The notes beneath the pieces were generated by a model. That model searched no databases, had not been told where the DNA came from, and saw only the letters and a program-made list of their open reading frames with translations. From positions 1,808,468-1,872,467 of the forward strand of contig JAHCVI010000005.1 in the NCBI GenBank assembly GCA_019096155.1: DNA of 64,000 nucleotides. Direction: 5' to 3'. Positions 1-12,435 of this stretch are shown here, piece by piece. Origin of the DNA: Staphylotrichum longicolle. Its lineage: Eukaryota; Ascomycota; Sordariomycetes; Sordariales; Chaetomiaceae. The position numbers were made by a program, and so were the translations under genes. How positions within the stretch are numbered: the first letter of the stretch is position 1; every line of letters starts with the position of its first letter.

Positions 1-1
1 G

Positions 2-319
2 TGCATCATTGGGCACCTCGAGCAGCTCTATCCCAATTCCCGCCAGCTCTCTGCCGACGTCGACGGTTTGAAAACGGCGACACTGGGCTTGGATTCCCGC
101 GTTGGCAGCCTCGAAGGGCTGCTGCAGGGTTTCAAAGGCAAGGCGGACGGCTTTGCGGATACCGAGTTTAATGGGGCCAAGGTGTCGAGCAACGTGTTGA
201 AGGATGTTGACGAGAACACCCGGCCAGGGAACAAGCGGAAGAGGTCCGACTTGGGTTCAAATGGCATGGGACATCATGTAATGGGGAACGGAACCGATCC
301 AACATCTGGTCGGATGTGA
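2..319 (+). CDS. C-terminal end of an unidentified protein (partial, 5' end outside window)
   Basis: An open frame enters from the left edge with codons starting at position 2 and ends at a TGA at 317-319, giving about 105 residues. The first part reads like a helical segment with regularly spaced leucines (motif GHLEQLY, then LGLDSRVGSLEGLLQGFKGK). A basic NKRKRSDL stretch and a glycine-rich tail follow. I do not recognise the family. The basic stretch could be a nuclear localisation signal, which is inference. An exon boundary could lie inside the segment and the opposite strand also has short open frames, so the call rests on the amino-acid composition and on the clear stop followed by non-coding-looking sequence. 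Confidence 0.45.
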   Translation, partial: CIIGHLEQLYPNSRQLSADVDGLKTATLGLDSRVGSLEGLLQGFKGKADGFADTEFNGAKVSSNVLKDVDENTRPGNKRKRSDLGSNGMGHHVMGNGTDPTSGRM

Positions 320-2303
320 TCGCGACACTGTTTTGAGTTGGAAAGTCTGGGCTCACGCTCAGCATTGAGATGGGGGGACGGCATAACACAAACGTTGGTC
401 GGTGGCTCAGCCCGAGCATGGGGTTAGCCGGTTAGGTAGTTTCGATCCATGATCACGGTACATGTATGTATAATTGCACTTTCATATCCGACAACTCTTT
501 GGGGGCAGCGTTGGTGATAAAGAGAAGCTCAAAAGTTCGAAGCAAGGGTGGCGGCAGAGAATTGAGTCGTGATAATAGTCGCCCAGCTAAAGTTTTACGC
601 CTGCAACCTGGAAGTGATGTCAATTCTCCCTCGCAAGGCTACCCTGCCCTCTGCAATATTGCGCCCACGTGGTTCGAGGCGGGGTGTAGAGAACGGTGGG
701 GTTCGCTCGACGACATTGACGATCGGAGGGAGGGTGATGAGGAGAACTAGTGTGCGGACATCAAGATTGATGCAGGGAGCCCAACTCTCCTTTTCTTTGC
801 TAAGAGGATCGATCGATGGCGTACGTACGATACACCGAGAGACACATGATCCAAACGCCAGACGTCAAGAGCTGGCTCCCCCAAAATGGCACGTTAGAGG
901 GATTCGCGTCTGTGGAGGAGTAGCATGCGTCGTCTCTCGGCTGATTTCGCGCGCAAGTGTCATGGCGCTTATGGGGCTGTCAGGGCGAGAGGCGGACGAT
1001 CCGCGATGCACACTGGTCGGAACCTCGCAAGATTACGCCATGATCCAGATGGGGAGTTCAGAGGTTCGTGTTCAGGGAAAAATGAGCGCCCCTGCCATTA
1101 CGGATCAACGCTGGTGGGGATAGCGTTCCGTTGGGGTTTGGCAGGAACTGGTGAAATTTACACGGTATAATTTTCCCATTATATGACAGCAGAACGAACC
1201 AAGGAAAAGGGCTAAATACCTACTTTGTTGGTCTTCATGTCAGTCCAGAACCCAATCCTGACGATCAGTGGAACAATCAAGTTTGGTGCGTTGTCGGAAG
1301 CAGTTTGGGACATCTGCAAACCGGCCACCGGTTGGACCCACCTGGCGCAGTGGAGCCTCCGCCCGGAGAGCCAAGCAACCCAAGCATCCACCGAACGCAC
1401 CCACCACCCCCAACCCTGTCACTCTCCACTGATCGCGCCCCGGAATCCCACCCTCGGCATCCTGCACACCAAACCAACCCACACCCGACCCTGTCACATC
1501 ACCGCCTCGGAGCCCTGCGCCTTCGGACACCAAGCAACAAGCCGGCGCGCGGCACATCGCAGCTCGACCGGGACCCGAATCCGACATTTTCACCTCCCCC
1601 GACGACGATTGTTCTGTGGCCACCACTCGCGGACAACGCCACGGCACGGCCTGTTCCGCCGCGAGAGATGCGCCCGTGTCCCGCCCACCAAGATAAGGTC
1701 GCTGCCAGGAGGTCGGGATAAACGCGTGGAAGACGGGCGATTTCAGCATCGCGACGGCGGGTTGCACTGCTCGGCCTCCGCTTGGCTGTGGCCGCGGCGA
1801 CTTGACCGTGGCCTGCGGTGGGCGTTCTTTGTCTCGTCCCGGGTACGTAGACACACCTCACCGTCCTGGGGGAGAGAGGGTTGGCAGTGTTTATTTGCGC
1901 CTTGTCCCAATTGGCCTGCCAACAATTGTCGGAACATCTGGCTCCTTGGTCACTGCCCGTGGAACAAGACCGCGACGGTCCTTGGGTTTTCTGGCACATG
2001 ACGCTAATAAATTGCGCGGCTTGACAGACGGACAGACACCTGCAGGCACCGAGCTGCTTCCGACCATCTGAGCTATTCGAGGCTCCTCTGCCAAACTGCA
2101 ACTGTCACTTTAGCCCACCGATCACAGTGTCTAAGCTTCCATCGGCCTGACGTTGCGCCCCGTCCAAGCGTTAAACCTGCTCCAAACTTCGTTGCACCAC
2201 TTCTCGCGCGGAACTTTGGCGCTCTATTTACAACAACACCCGCCTCCTCCCCGACACGGACGCGGGACGTCATTGTTCATTGATCGATTCCGATGTCCCA
2301 GCG
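320..2303. other. Intergenic / promoter region
   Basis: About 2 kb without a convincing gene. Several overlapping open frames occur between 1225 and 2101 on both strands, but they are GC-driven chance frames rich in P, T, R and H, with no recognisable domain. The last few hundred bases presumably hold the promoter and leader of the gene starting at 2304. Confidence 0.6.
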
Positions 2304-4771
2304 ATGAAAGAAACGATGGATGGAGCGGCCAAAAATGCACAGAAAGTGGCCCAGCAGATCCTCCCAGAACGTCCGCATCACCTTTCATTGTCCTTCGACC
2401 GCCGATTTCCAAATCCGGACGGGTTCTGGTTTACCGGCCCAAGCGCTGCCCTACAGTACATGACATACATATCCGCCGCACAGCGAGGCATCCTCATGAC
2501 GCGCGCGGCCTTTGAGATCTGCGACGAGTTGCCGCCGCCTATGCCGACCAAGGTCCTCGCCAAGGGCGAGGCCAAGAAGAAGCTGTCTTTGATGGACTAT
2601 CATAACCGGAAGACCTCTGCATCGCCAATAGAGAATGGAGGCTCAGCGAAGGCGGAAACAAAGACGAACGGCACAGTCCATGCGAAGCCACCACTAGCGA
2701 AGGATATCACCAAGAAGGAGGAGGTGAAGCCTGTTGAGAAGTCGAACGGAATGCGCCAGTGGGACACGCGGCCTGAGAAGCCTCGGCCAGAGACGAACGG
2801 CGAGAGGTGAGAGGAGTCAACAGCAGCTTTCAAGGTCGATGCCGAGCACTAACAAATTTCAGCAGGAGTAAGACTTCTCAACCGAACCCGCTACCGGAAA
2901 CCGAGAGGCGCAAGCGTGTCCCAGAGGAGGGCAACAATCCATCCCCCCAAAAGCGGCCCAAGGCCGAGGTCACAACCTCCGCGATGACCGATCGACCGCG
3001 ACAGGTCAAACCAGGGACACCGCGAGGTCGAGACGCGACAATAGACAGGCCATCAAAAGAGACCAAGACAGAGACACTACACCCCACAATCAACGGGTTG
3101 CCGCCCTTGACTTCAGAGCGAGATCGGGAGAACACAGCATCCCCAAGGTCCACGATTCAGGTTAACGGGTCGAGACCTCGTTCAGACAGCGGCATGTCGA
3201 CCCCCCGCAAATCGGAGCACACCAAATCCGCTCTGCCACAGCTATTGTCACCACTCCACCCATCTCTGTTTGAGGGCGAGACCGAGAGGAATACCGCGCC
3301 CAAAAAGAAACCAGTGGGAAAGGTAGCGAAGCCGGAAAAAGAGCGACCTAAGAAGTCGTTGAAAATACCCGCGCTGCTTTCGCCCACATTACCACCCGTC
3401 ATCGAGGAACTCCTCGCAGCCAAGGACCGGAAACCGACGGCTTCCAAGGGTGTTGCTAGCCAACCATCCACACAATCGTCCGACTCGTCCAGCAGCGCGA
3501 GGAAGACGATAGTGGCAGCTCCGCCTGTTCGGGTGACCCAGGAAGAGGAGAAGCCCACTCGGCTGTCAAAAATCGTCACCTTAAAGCTCAAAAAGGCAAA
3601 CGCGAAGCGGGCAAAAGACCTGTTGAGTCTCCCGTCCAAGTCAGCAAAGGATGCTCTCAAAAAGGAGCGCTCGACCAGCGTGGAAGCTGCCCCTCCGCTC
3701 GCCAAGAAGCGACCGCGGCCAGCAGAGGACGTTCCGCTAGAAGCCGCCGCCCCGAAACGGCCCAAGACCACTACGGCCGATGCCATCACTGCCAAACCCG
3801 CCGGGCCAACAACCCCGCTCAAACCCGCCGCTACGACGATGTCCCGAGTAACATCCAGCCAGTCCCAAGGCAACACACCCGCCGCGGCCACGGGTCTCAC
3901 CCCCGGCAATTCGGACAACAGGCCCCCAACCCGCTCGGAGCCGCTCGACCCCAAGGCTCTTGCCCAGGCTGAGGTCTTTAAGGAACGGCACGCCGAGTCC
4001 CAGCGCCTCGGCAGCAAGCTCAAGCACGCCCGCGACGACCTCTGCCGCCAGCGCGGCTCCGCGATGGCGCCCGCCGACGAGCGCCGCGCCACGGCCCTCC
4101 ACTTCGAGATGGTCCTTGCCTACATGGTGGCCTTCCACTCGCTCAACCAGGCTCGCATGCTGGAGCGCAAGGTGTGCGAGATCGCCGCGTGGGAATCCCT
4201 GCTACCGCACCTTAACGAGCTGCGGAGCCGCGTGCAGGGCAACAAGGCGCTCAAGGCGCTGGCGGTGCAGATGCACGTGCTGTGCCTGGAGCAGATCACG
4301 AATGCCTTTGCGACGCTGGATCCGGGCGCCGCCGCGGCGAGCTTCAGCCGCTGGGTGAAGCACAACCAGCGCAGGGCGGCGATGTGGGCTGACGCGAATA
4401 CTCTGTGGGAGAAGGTGGAAGAGCCGCGGATGAGGACGGTCGTGGGGCCGTGGACGTCGGTGGACGAGGCAGTCGGCGCCGTGCTGGTGGTGATGAAGCG
4501 CTGGGCGGACAAGGACGGCGTGAAGTGGGCGCCCGAGGTCAATATCAAGCCGGACAAGGAGAAGGAGCGGGAGAGGGAGAAAGACAGGGACAGGGACAGA
4601 GACAGGGAGAGGGAGAGGGATCGGGAGAGAGACAGGGACAGGGACAGGGACCGGGACCGGGAACGCGAGAGAGACCGGGAAAGGGACCGCGACAGGGAGA
4701 GAGATCGCGACCGGGACAGAGACCGTGAGAGGGAGAGACCCCGGCCGGCACCCAACGGGTCCAGGTATTAG
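2304..4771 (+). CDS. Large charged protein with AF4/Ebp1-like C-terminal domain (candidate super elongation complex scaffold)
   Basis: Two exons, 2304-2806 and 2863-4771, join across a 56-nt intron with a CTAAC branch site and encode about 803 residues. The start is the first in-frame ATG. Residues 1-170 contain the motif KKKLSLMDYHNRK. A long low-complexity region rich in K, P, S and T follows, with basic clusters. Around residues 527-728 is an all-helical block (HFEMVLAYMVAFHSLNQAR, then ALAVQMHVLCLEQ, then WADANTLWEKVEE). It resembles from memory the C-terminal homology domain of animal AF4/FMR2 and the fission yeast Ell-binding protein Ebp1, scaffolds of the super elongation complex. The last ~65 residues are an alternating acidic/arginine tail. 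The family assignment is an inference; the gene model is firm. It could simply be a nuclear charged protein of another family. Confidence 0.6.
2807..2862 (+). other. Intron with tandem NAGNAG acceptor
   Basis: The intron starts GTGAGA and ends TTTCAG directly followed by CAG, so the acceptor can be used at 2862 or 2865. Both keep the frame and differ by one residue (Ser-Arg versus Arg). Confidence 0.65.
4549..4743 (+). repeat. Imperfect tandem repeat encoding alternating Arg/Asp and Arg/Glu
   Basis: Purine-rich imperfect repeats of 6 nt (variants of GACAGG and GAGAGG) encode the alternating RD/RE tail of the preceding gene. The tract is in frame and expands the C-terminus by about 60 residues. 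Such mixed-charge tails are common in nuclear RNA-processing and transcription factors. Confidence 0.8.
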
Positions 4772-6236
4772 GCTGTCTCTTCCCGACCACAGCGCGCGGC
4801 ATCATCGCATACTTCTCAACCCCTCTCACCCTACGTCTCGCCTGGGCCGTGGCACGCACAACACCAGCATCATATCCGCACGTTGGGGCCCCGCGGCACC
4901 CGGGCCTCTCTTCATTCTGTCGCAAACCGGAACGGCGTTTTACGGACGGACAAGGTTCCTTTTCTACCAAACGGAAGGATGCGATACCTGATGACAATGA
5001 CTTTCTTCTTTCTTTTCTTCCTCTCTCGCCCTCTGCTGTTTTTGCTCGGTCTTGCTCCGAGGCTGGCCAGGTGGATTCTGTTCAAACTGGGTTGGGAGTT
5101 GGCGTGGATGGGATTTAGGGGTTCAAGGTGATATGGATGGTTTTTTTTATCTTTTTCTGGGATGGGATGGGATAGGCGGGATGGGCGGGGGTTCGGGGCA
5201 GGAGGCAAATATCTGTCCTGTGATCTGGGCTGTTTGTACAAGGTCTTGTTTTCTTTTTCTTCTCCTTTCCCCATGTTGTTGTGGTTTGCTACACCGTGCC
5301 CGAGTCGGTGGGTGGCTCTTATTGTTTATGCTGTTTCTTTCGGATTTACTACTGCTGGCCTGTCGGTTTCGGTTGTTTGTTCAGTGATACCTGGCGCAAG
5401 ATGGCCCGATGGAAGTAGGGCCTTGCTGCCGCTCCGTTTTTCATTTTTTCATCTCCGTTTTGCTGCTGCTGCTGCTGTTGTTGTGGCGAAGGGCGTGAGG
5501 AGGGATCTGAGCCATTGTGTTTGCAGATGTGGTGGGCAGGGCGGCACCGCTGTGTATGTTGTATATTGGGCTCGCTCACTGTATGAGACATGTGTCGTGG
5601 TTTTCCTGCGGTGGCTGGGGAAGGAATGTGTTGGCTCGGCCGGCCTGGATGAGGGGATGGGAACAGATGTCAGAACAAGACAATGTCAAAAAGATGTCAA
5701 TCACATTTGTCCGAGTGAGCTCGAGTCAACGGTTGTGTTAGTGATATTGTATGTGTGATTTGCCATTTACCGAAGCTCGCCTCTTAAAGACTCGAATCCT
5801 TTGGGGTCCAGAGCCTAAAGCAACCGACCGTCCGTCCATGCCTGTGTCCACCATCCGCAACCTCCTCAACGCCGTGCCATGCCAGTCGTATGCCAGACCT
5901 GGTCGGACCAAGGTCAAAGACCTCGTGATGAGTCCACCGCAGATGGGAAGAACCGAAACAGAAAAGTCAGGAAAAGTAAATAGGAATACTAGAAAATCGT
6001 GATGGTGAGCTTGCAAGCACGCAGTGAGAGATGGCCGCTCTTGCAAGTTGACGTTTGCAAAATGGTTAGCATCTCTCCTGTGCCATGTTCCCACTTCCCA
6101 TCCGTAGTTAGAAGTGAAATGATGAAGCAACCAGGCCTGAGAGAACAGATCGTATCCTCCCTCGCAGTTTCATAACTGCATCCGTGGCTAGCCAAGACAG
6201 CAAGTGTCTGGCAATGGTTGCCCAATCGAAGGTAGA
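4772..6236. other. Convergent intergenic region
   Basis: This 1.46-kb stretch lies between the 3' ends of two convergent genes. It holds T-rich 3'-flank sequence and a short GCT/GTT microsatellite (about 5461-5483). I see no coding or RNA gene here. Confidence 0.6.
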
Positions 6237-7445
6237 TCAGAAGGGGTTCTGACCACCAAACAGGGTGGCATGGTCACGTTCCTCCTGCTCGCGCAGATCC
6301 TTTTCCATCTGCGCCATGTACGAGGGGTGCATGGGGATCGAGTGCAGGTCGATCTTGCCAGTCTGGGCGCCATGATAACCGCCAGCATTGGGGGCAGCAG
6401 CACCGTCATAGCCCATGCCCATGCCCATGGGCATGTTCATGCCGGCGCCGGGCAGCGCACCTCCAACTGGGACGGCACCGTTGAACTGCTCGCCGGCAGT
6501 GGCCTCCTCGTCATCCTCGTCAATGAACTTGGAATGGCCGTTCTTGCCGCCGGCCGCGGTGACCTGGGCGTAGAACTGGGTCTGGATGTTGGCGGGCAGA
6601 CCGGCAACCCACTGAGCGTGAGCCTGAATGGACACGGGGGAGAGGGTCCAGGTGCCGTTGAGGTTGACGTAGATGGCCTTGCGCTCGAGGACCATGTTGG
6701 GCAGAACGGCCGGGAAGTTGGTGTAGTCAATGCCGGTCGCCATGGGGCGGTTGTTGGCGCTCTTGTTGCCGCCGAACTCGCTCTTGACGCGGGTGGCGCT
6801 GCCACGCTTCTTGGTCGGGGTCTCGGGGAGCATGTCCTCGTCCTCGTTCTCCTCCTCATCGTTGTCGTCCTCATCCTGGTTCAGGTCCTCCATCTTGACA
6901 ATGGCGTCGGACTTGGCCTTGCGGGCGCGGGAGCCGCCCGAGGCGGCGGCAGCCGAGTTCTTGGAGGCGCTACCGCGCTTCTTGACACCAGCACCGGTGC
7001 CGGCCGAGGACGGGGTCGCTGCGGTCTTCTTACCGCGGCCAGAGCCGGGAGTCTTGGGGCCATCATCCTCGGCGTCGGCGTCGCCTTTCTTGGCGTCCTT
7101 GCCTTTGGGAAGGTTCCAGGTCTCCAGGCCCAGCTTGCGCTTGATTTGGCCGTAACGGACCTACAATTAAAAGATGTCAGCATTGGATGAAATGAACAAA
7201 GGGCTACTCTTGCTGGGTCGATCACAATGGAGGCTTGAAAGGGGCAAACAAGAGACAGAACGTGAACTCACCTTGGCGGTCTCGGCATTCTTGAGACCCG
7301 AATCGACAGCAACAGCAGCCCAGTCAACCTCGGGCTTGCCCATCATGTTCTTGATGACTGCAAAGAACAAGTTGGCTTCCTGGGGCGTGGGCTGTTTGCT
7401 ACCATCGGCAGCCGCAGCTGGTTTAGCGGTCTTTGCAGCAGGCAT
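6237..7445 (-). CDS. Myb/SANT-like DNA-binding protein, cluster gene i
   Basis: Two exons on the minus strand, 7445-7272 and 7160-6237, give about 365 residues; the 111-nt intron has GTGAGT at the donor and a GCTGAC branch. Residues ~20-75 form a fungal Myb-like domain: EANLFFAVIKNM, then VDWAAVAVDSGL, then, across the splice, AETAK/VRYGQIKRKLG, the recognition-helix position. The type resembles the Pfam family I remember as Myb_DNA-bind_8. After it come a basic Lys/Ala/Gly stretch, an acidic run (NQDEDDNDEEENEDED), a KKRGS basic patch, and a C-terminal half with Met/Gly repeats and a short conserved-looking end. A role as a sequence-specific chromatin or transcription factor is inferred from the domain only. 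The phase-0 intron inside helix 3 parallels the intron position in the related genes downstream. Confidence 0.8.
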
Positions 7446-8942
7446 TTTTCCGGTTCTACTTGATTCTTGGGAACTTGACTGTGAAAGCGACGTCGGATAG
7501 AGTTGCCGACGTGATTGAGGGCCTGTTGCGTACCGACCTTATTAGCTCTCATGTTTCAATCGCTACAATCGGACCACTTCGAGAAAGTTGAAGAGGAGAA
7601 TTGGAAGGCTTGAATGGGGGAGGGATGGAGAGAGAGGAATAGCTGAGAACAGAACAAGAGGACTAGTAAAGTCGACATTATTCTGCTTCCTGCTGATGTT
7701 GAAATGAAAGCAGCGACCTTCCCACAAGCAAGATGCTGTGATCGTCCCATCAAGCCATTGGGAGAAAGTGGCGAGAGTCCAATCTCTGATCAGTAGAAAC
7801 AAGAAGCATATAAGACGAACTTACTCTGCGTTCTTGCAAGACCTCACTTTGAGGAAGAGAATCTGATTGCAATTTGCAAGATTCGTGGAGTTGCGAATCT
7901 CTGGTGAGAAGAGAGAACTTGTGGTAGAGGGAGAAGGAGGAGGAGGAGAGGAAAAAGGAAGTGCTGCAAGAAATAACCAGACAGTCGTGGGGAACACCAA
8001 CCGGCCTCGTTCCCCGACGGGTTAGTGCCGTTTTTATGTGCAGGACCCGACAATGGCGAGGTCGTGGGCATGATGTCTATTCAATGTGCTTCTCCAGTAT
8101 TGACCTACCCCTTTTGTTTTCATCATGAAGCAGGCGTTGCTCGGTAACGGCGCTGTCCTCGAGGGGCTTGCCTAGATGACACCCACCCATGGCACATCTT
8201 CACACTGTGATAAATGACAGAAGGCGCAAAATCCGCAGGTTGAGCCAGATGGGATCTGGATTAGACGGGAACGAGATGAGCGTTGCTTTCCCGAACGGCA
8301 GGAACTCATGTGCCACATGTTCCCCGAGACAACTCAATAACGTCGGCTCACCGATGTGTGCTATCAACGAGCGTCCCCCTTTACTCTTAGTAGGTATCAC
8401 GCTCGAGCTGGCAGTAGAAGGAAACTCTGGAGTTAAGACGGCACCATGAGTGGAAGAGAGTAGCAAAGCTACCCGTCATAAGCCACCAAGTTCGAGATAA
8501 CAGTCACCGCTTGAGCGCCAACTACCAGATCAACCGAACTAACAGATGGAAATCCCAATGTGCGAATCTTAGCAGTCACTCATTGTCATGCCATATCTGG
8601 CTAATTTTACACCAAGGCCCCTCCACCTCCACCATGCCGTCTCCAGTTTCAAAGACACACCTCGCGCTCGCAGCAAGGAGACATGCTCAGTACAAACATC
8701 AAGCAAATAATACCCTCTAGCCGTAAACCTAGCCCACGCCCGCCAATCTCAAAACCAAAAAGACTTGGGCAAACTCATATCCATCGTATCATCACCCGAA
8801 ACCATTCTGTTTTCCAATCCTTCTCTCGGTTCAGGAGAGCATCTCAGTAAGACAAAAAAAAAGTGACACTCCCAGCCCTCCATCCTTAAGACACGCCCTC
8901 CCAAGGCGGGTAAGGTAGGCACACAACAAGATTAGCAAGATC
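7446..8942. other. Intergenic region between two minus-strand Myb-like genes
   Basis: About 1.5 kb. The part near 7450-8100 should be the promoter and leader of cluster gene i, and the part near 8700-8942 is the 3' flank of gene ii. No open frame here has recognisable content. Confidence 0.55.
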
Positions 8943-10371
8943 TCAAATCCCAAAGCCCTCCCCGTCCCACTCCCCCTTGACGGGGTTCGTCACCCCAATC
9001 CCCAGCCCCAGTTCCAGCTCTCGCTCACGGAACATGCCTCCCTCCATAACCGCCGCAGCGGCAGCACTAGCTTCATGGTGGTGGTGAAGGCTGTGGCTGT
9101 GGCTGTGACTGTGGTGCAGACCCAGAGAGTCAACCATGTCATGGGGTGCATCCTCATCCAAATGATGAAGATGGGAGGGATGGTGGTCTGGGCAGAAGGG
9201 GTGGGAGTTAACGGTGTTTGAGTTGTTGTAGTCCAGAGCGGTGAACCCGCTACTGGCGATGCCGAGACCGAAGGTCGGGTAGATCTGCGACTGGCATTGG
9301 GACTGGCTGTGCTGAGAGTTGTGGTGCTGGTGCTGGTGTTGAGAGTGCCAGGGGCTGCTGTCGGTTGCTGGCAGGGAGCTGTTGACAGTGGCGGCGGTGG
9401 TGGTGGCGATGTCGCAGCCGTGCTGGTGCTGGGAGAAATCGTAAGGCGAAGGAGCGGATGCGGACAGCGGTGGTGAACCGGCGCCGACGAGGGCGTGTTG
9501 GTGGTGGTGATGCTGCTGGGAGTGGTGGCGTTGGCTGTGGTAATGGCCGTGGTTGTGCTGCAGGAGCTCGGCGGTCGACGGACAAGGGCTCTGCGGCAGG
9601 AAGGCGTGAGTTGAAGACATCCCGTCTGTGTCGCTGGAAGGGGTGAGGAGGCGCATCTGCATGCGGTGGTGGTGGTTGTCAATGTAAGGGGTGGAGGAGG
9701 TGGAAGATGTTGCTGGAGTCGTGGCGAGGATGCCAAAGGGAGAGGGCTCGGTCATGAGTGGAGTTGCAGTGTGGGGATTGCCGTTGCTGGGAAGCCGTTC
9801 TTTCTTGACGCTGGGGGAGCCGACAGAGATGACGGACGGCTGGCGGGGATGTTGGCTGTATGGGTTGGCGATGCCCGCCTCGGTCTTCATCATGTCGGGT
9901 GTTGGCCTCATGGGAGCGGGAGGCTGGCCTAGCTCTCCTACACATTCGCTGATGCTTTTCCGCTCAGACTTGATGGCTTTACCTTCGGTCTTGATGTTGC
10001 CAATGCCGCTGCCGCTCTTTGTCTCTTCCTCGTCTTCCTTCTTTGGTCTCGGATGATCGTCTTCCTTCTTCTTCTTGGTGACCCGCGACTTGCTGCCTGC
10101 GCCGGTGCGGTTTCGTTTCTGCGGCTGCAAGCCAAGAACTTGTTGTCTGAAGCGCGAAAATCGCATGCGGGCGGCATGACCGTTGGTGATCTCCTGGCTC
10201 AAGACGGGATTGCGAGCCACCTCGTTCCAATCGACCTAAGGGGGTAGCGGCCTGCAATCAGCACCCCGCACCTTTCCCACCTCAAGATCCTCGCTGACTT
10301 ACGTCCTTCAGGCATTTTTGTTGCAGAATGGCAAACAAGAAGCGAGCCATTGCATTGTCGTTGTTAGCCAT
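8943..10371 (-). CDS. Myb/SANT-like DNA-binding protein with His/Gln-rich tail, cluster gene ii
   Basis: Exons 10371-10303 and 10235-8943 on the minus strand join across a 67-nt intron and encode about 453 residues. The first exon gives MANNDNAMARFLFAILQQKC, helix 1 of the Myb-like domain. The second opens with VDWNEVARNP and continues ITNGHAARMRFSRFRQQVLG, matching helices 2 and 3 of the same family as gene i. The intron lies between helix 1 and helix 2 in phase 0, a position shared with the first intron of the gene at 22339. The domain is followed by a basic KKKKEDD region and a long His-, Gln-, Ser- and Thr-rich tail with HSHSHSHSLHHHHE-type runs. Tails of this type are often disordered activation regions. 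Target genes cannot be inferred. Confidence 0.78.
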
Positions 10372-12435
10372 GGCGGCGGTGCTGGTGGTCTCTGGCCACG
10401 ATCGGTCTCAGTTGGAGAGGAGGAGAGGGTCTAGGAAGGGTTTCCGGGGTGTCGAAGGCCAGCCGACACAGCCAAGGAAAGGAGAAGAGCAGGATTGAGG
10501 GGTGATGGGAGGCCAGCAGCTCAATATGAACCAGAACACCAGGGCCTGACCGCTAGGAGGAGGAGCTGTGGCAAGGATCACTGCAGCCGAAACCCACCGC
10601 TCGAGTGTGGAGAACTGAGTCACTGCAATGAGTGGTGAGGCGGTCGGTTATATGCCTGTTTCAGCAGAAAAAAAGGCGTCGCTCAGGCCTGGCGCGGGCG
10701 GGCTAGCTTTACCTGGCTTGGAAGGGAGGGGAGAAAGCGCCCATTATACAGCAAGCAAGGCGGAAAGGCGATTACTTGTCGCCTGTGTCCAGTCAAACAC
10801 GACAGCTTATCAAAAAGTCATCCATTGCCGAATGAGGATAAGGGTTCGTGCAGACTGAAGCTGCACCACGAGAAAGCACCGATGCGCAAGAGCTCTCTCC
10901 CTTTTCTCACTTTTGCTGGCGGGCCGTGAAGACGGAACTTGTCTGCTTCAGCTTGGGGTATTCGTATTTATTCCTTGTTTTAATCCATCCGCATTGAGGC
11001 CCCCTGCGATCGCTGGCACGGCAATGGGGATGGTTGCCTGGCCATCGTACCGGGGGTGGGGGGTTTCAACAAAAGAAAGCGGACCGGCCGCTGAAAAATG
11101 GTGATGGAGGTGCGTCCAAGGGACTGGGCGACGCGCGACCGCGGCACTTCCGCGTAAAGTGGTTGCTCCCAAGGCTGCTGATCCCTGTCTCCGGCCGAGG
11201 ACTGGCACCTACCCGAGCCACCCAGCTCACAACCCCCCGTCCTTGCACCACCTCCGCCTGCAGGGGAGAGGAGTGATTGCGACGGCGTGGCGAATTGCGT
11301 GGTCCCTCGTGTCGAGGTCTGGTGCCCGTCTTCGATCGTTTGTGAATGGCTCAGACGAGAGCAAACAAACGGGCGCTTTGGCACGGCAACGGGGCAGTGT
11401 AGAGAGACACTCCAAACATGACGGAAAAAAGACCGAAAGCACACGGGCAAAGAGCATCGTAATTAGCAACCCGCTCGTCACACCAATCAATGACTCATTC
11501 GACTGGTCTTGAGGAGTGCGTGGTTGGCAGGTGCAAGGACGGAGCTTTGCCGCCTCATTGGCCTCGCCCACCGAGAAAATGGTTTGGCTGCCTGAGGACG
11601 CCCATCCACACACCCGGCACGCAAGCCGCCCAAGCGATGCAAGTGGAACACGGCTGGACGAGGGATGCAGTCAAGATTGCCGTTTGGCTGCCTTGCGAGG
11701 ACAATCGGCGGTCAGTGCGGGCGGATCCATACTTTTCGGATGCATCTTGCATGGGTGCTCGCTATCTTTCTGGATCCGTCTTGTGCGCTGAAGCCGGCTG
11801 GGCAATGGGGGGATGGGGGACACTGGGACAAGGCCCTGTTCGATCGCAATGTGTTGCAAAGTCGGACAAGAGACAATACTAAATCTCCAACGACAGTCTC
11901 CCTTAAACCTCCCGCGCAATTGGCATTTCACCGTCATTGTGTTGTACATAACTGTGCCCGAGAAAGGGCGATTGTCTGATTGTCCTGTGGCGGGGCGCCG
12001 GCCTGAAAGGAGAAGGAGGTCAGCAAAAAGCCAGGCAAACTGCGCGTCGTAATCGGCACTGTGGGTCTGATGTCGCGATATTGGCGCGAGATCATCTGAC
12101 AGCTCATTTGAGGCGATCGCTGGAAAACTCCCGGCGTGGATGCAATCGCACCAATGGTGGCTGCCTGAGGCGCCAAATGCAACCAGCCGAAAGTTCTCTC
12201 CGCTCCATTGGAAGTCCCTCCTCTGCATTGGGCCACACGCCCCACACAACCCAAGCAAGCTGAAAGCTCCAGCCAACCGCTTTCTCGGCACCGGCTGAAT
12301 GATCAGGCCGTGGTTGTGCTGTTTGAGCAGCTCGCCCCCGCCCACCACACGTCCATCTCTCCTTAGCAAACCTTAGCAATTTTCAAAGTTGTCGTGTCAT
12401 ATCCACTCTTACGGCAGCCCAATTAGACGGCAACC
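10372..12435. other. Divergent intergenic region between Myb-like genes ii and iii
   Basis: A 2.06-kb region with promoters facing outwards in both directions. A 232-codon open frame on the minus strand (11671-12369) and other frames have no domain content, and I read them as chance. No RNA gene was recognised. Confidence 0.55.

Noticed and set aside
1225..2101. Overlapping open frames up to 258 codons upstream of the first complete gene
   Set aside because: P/T/R/H-rich chance frames on both strands with no motif or splice pattern.
4120..4755. Minus-strand frame encoding a long Ser/Arg/Leu repeat
   Set aside because: It is the complement of the Arg/Asp/Glu tract of the plus-strand gene.
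11671..12369. 232-codon minus-strand open frame between Myb-like genes ii and iii
   Set aside because: No recognisable domain, and competing plus-strand frames of similar length lie in the same region.
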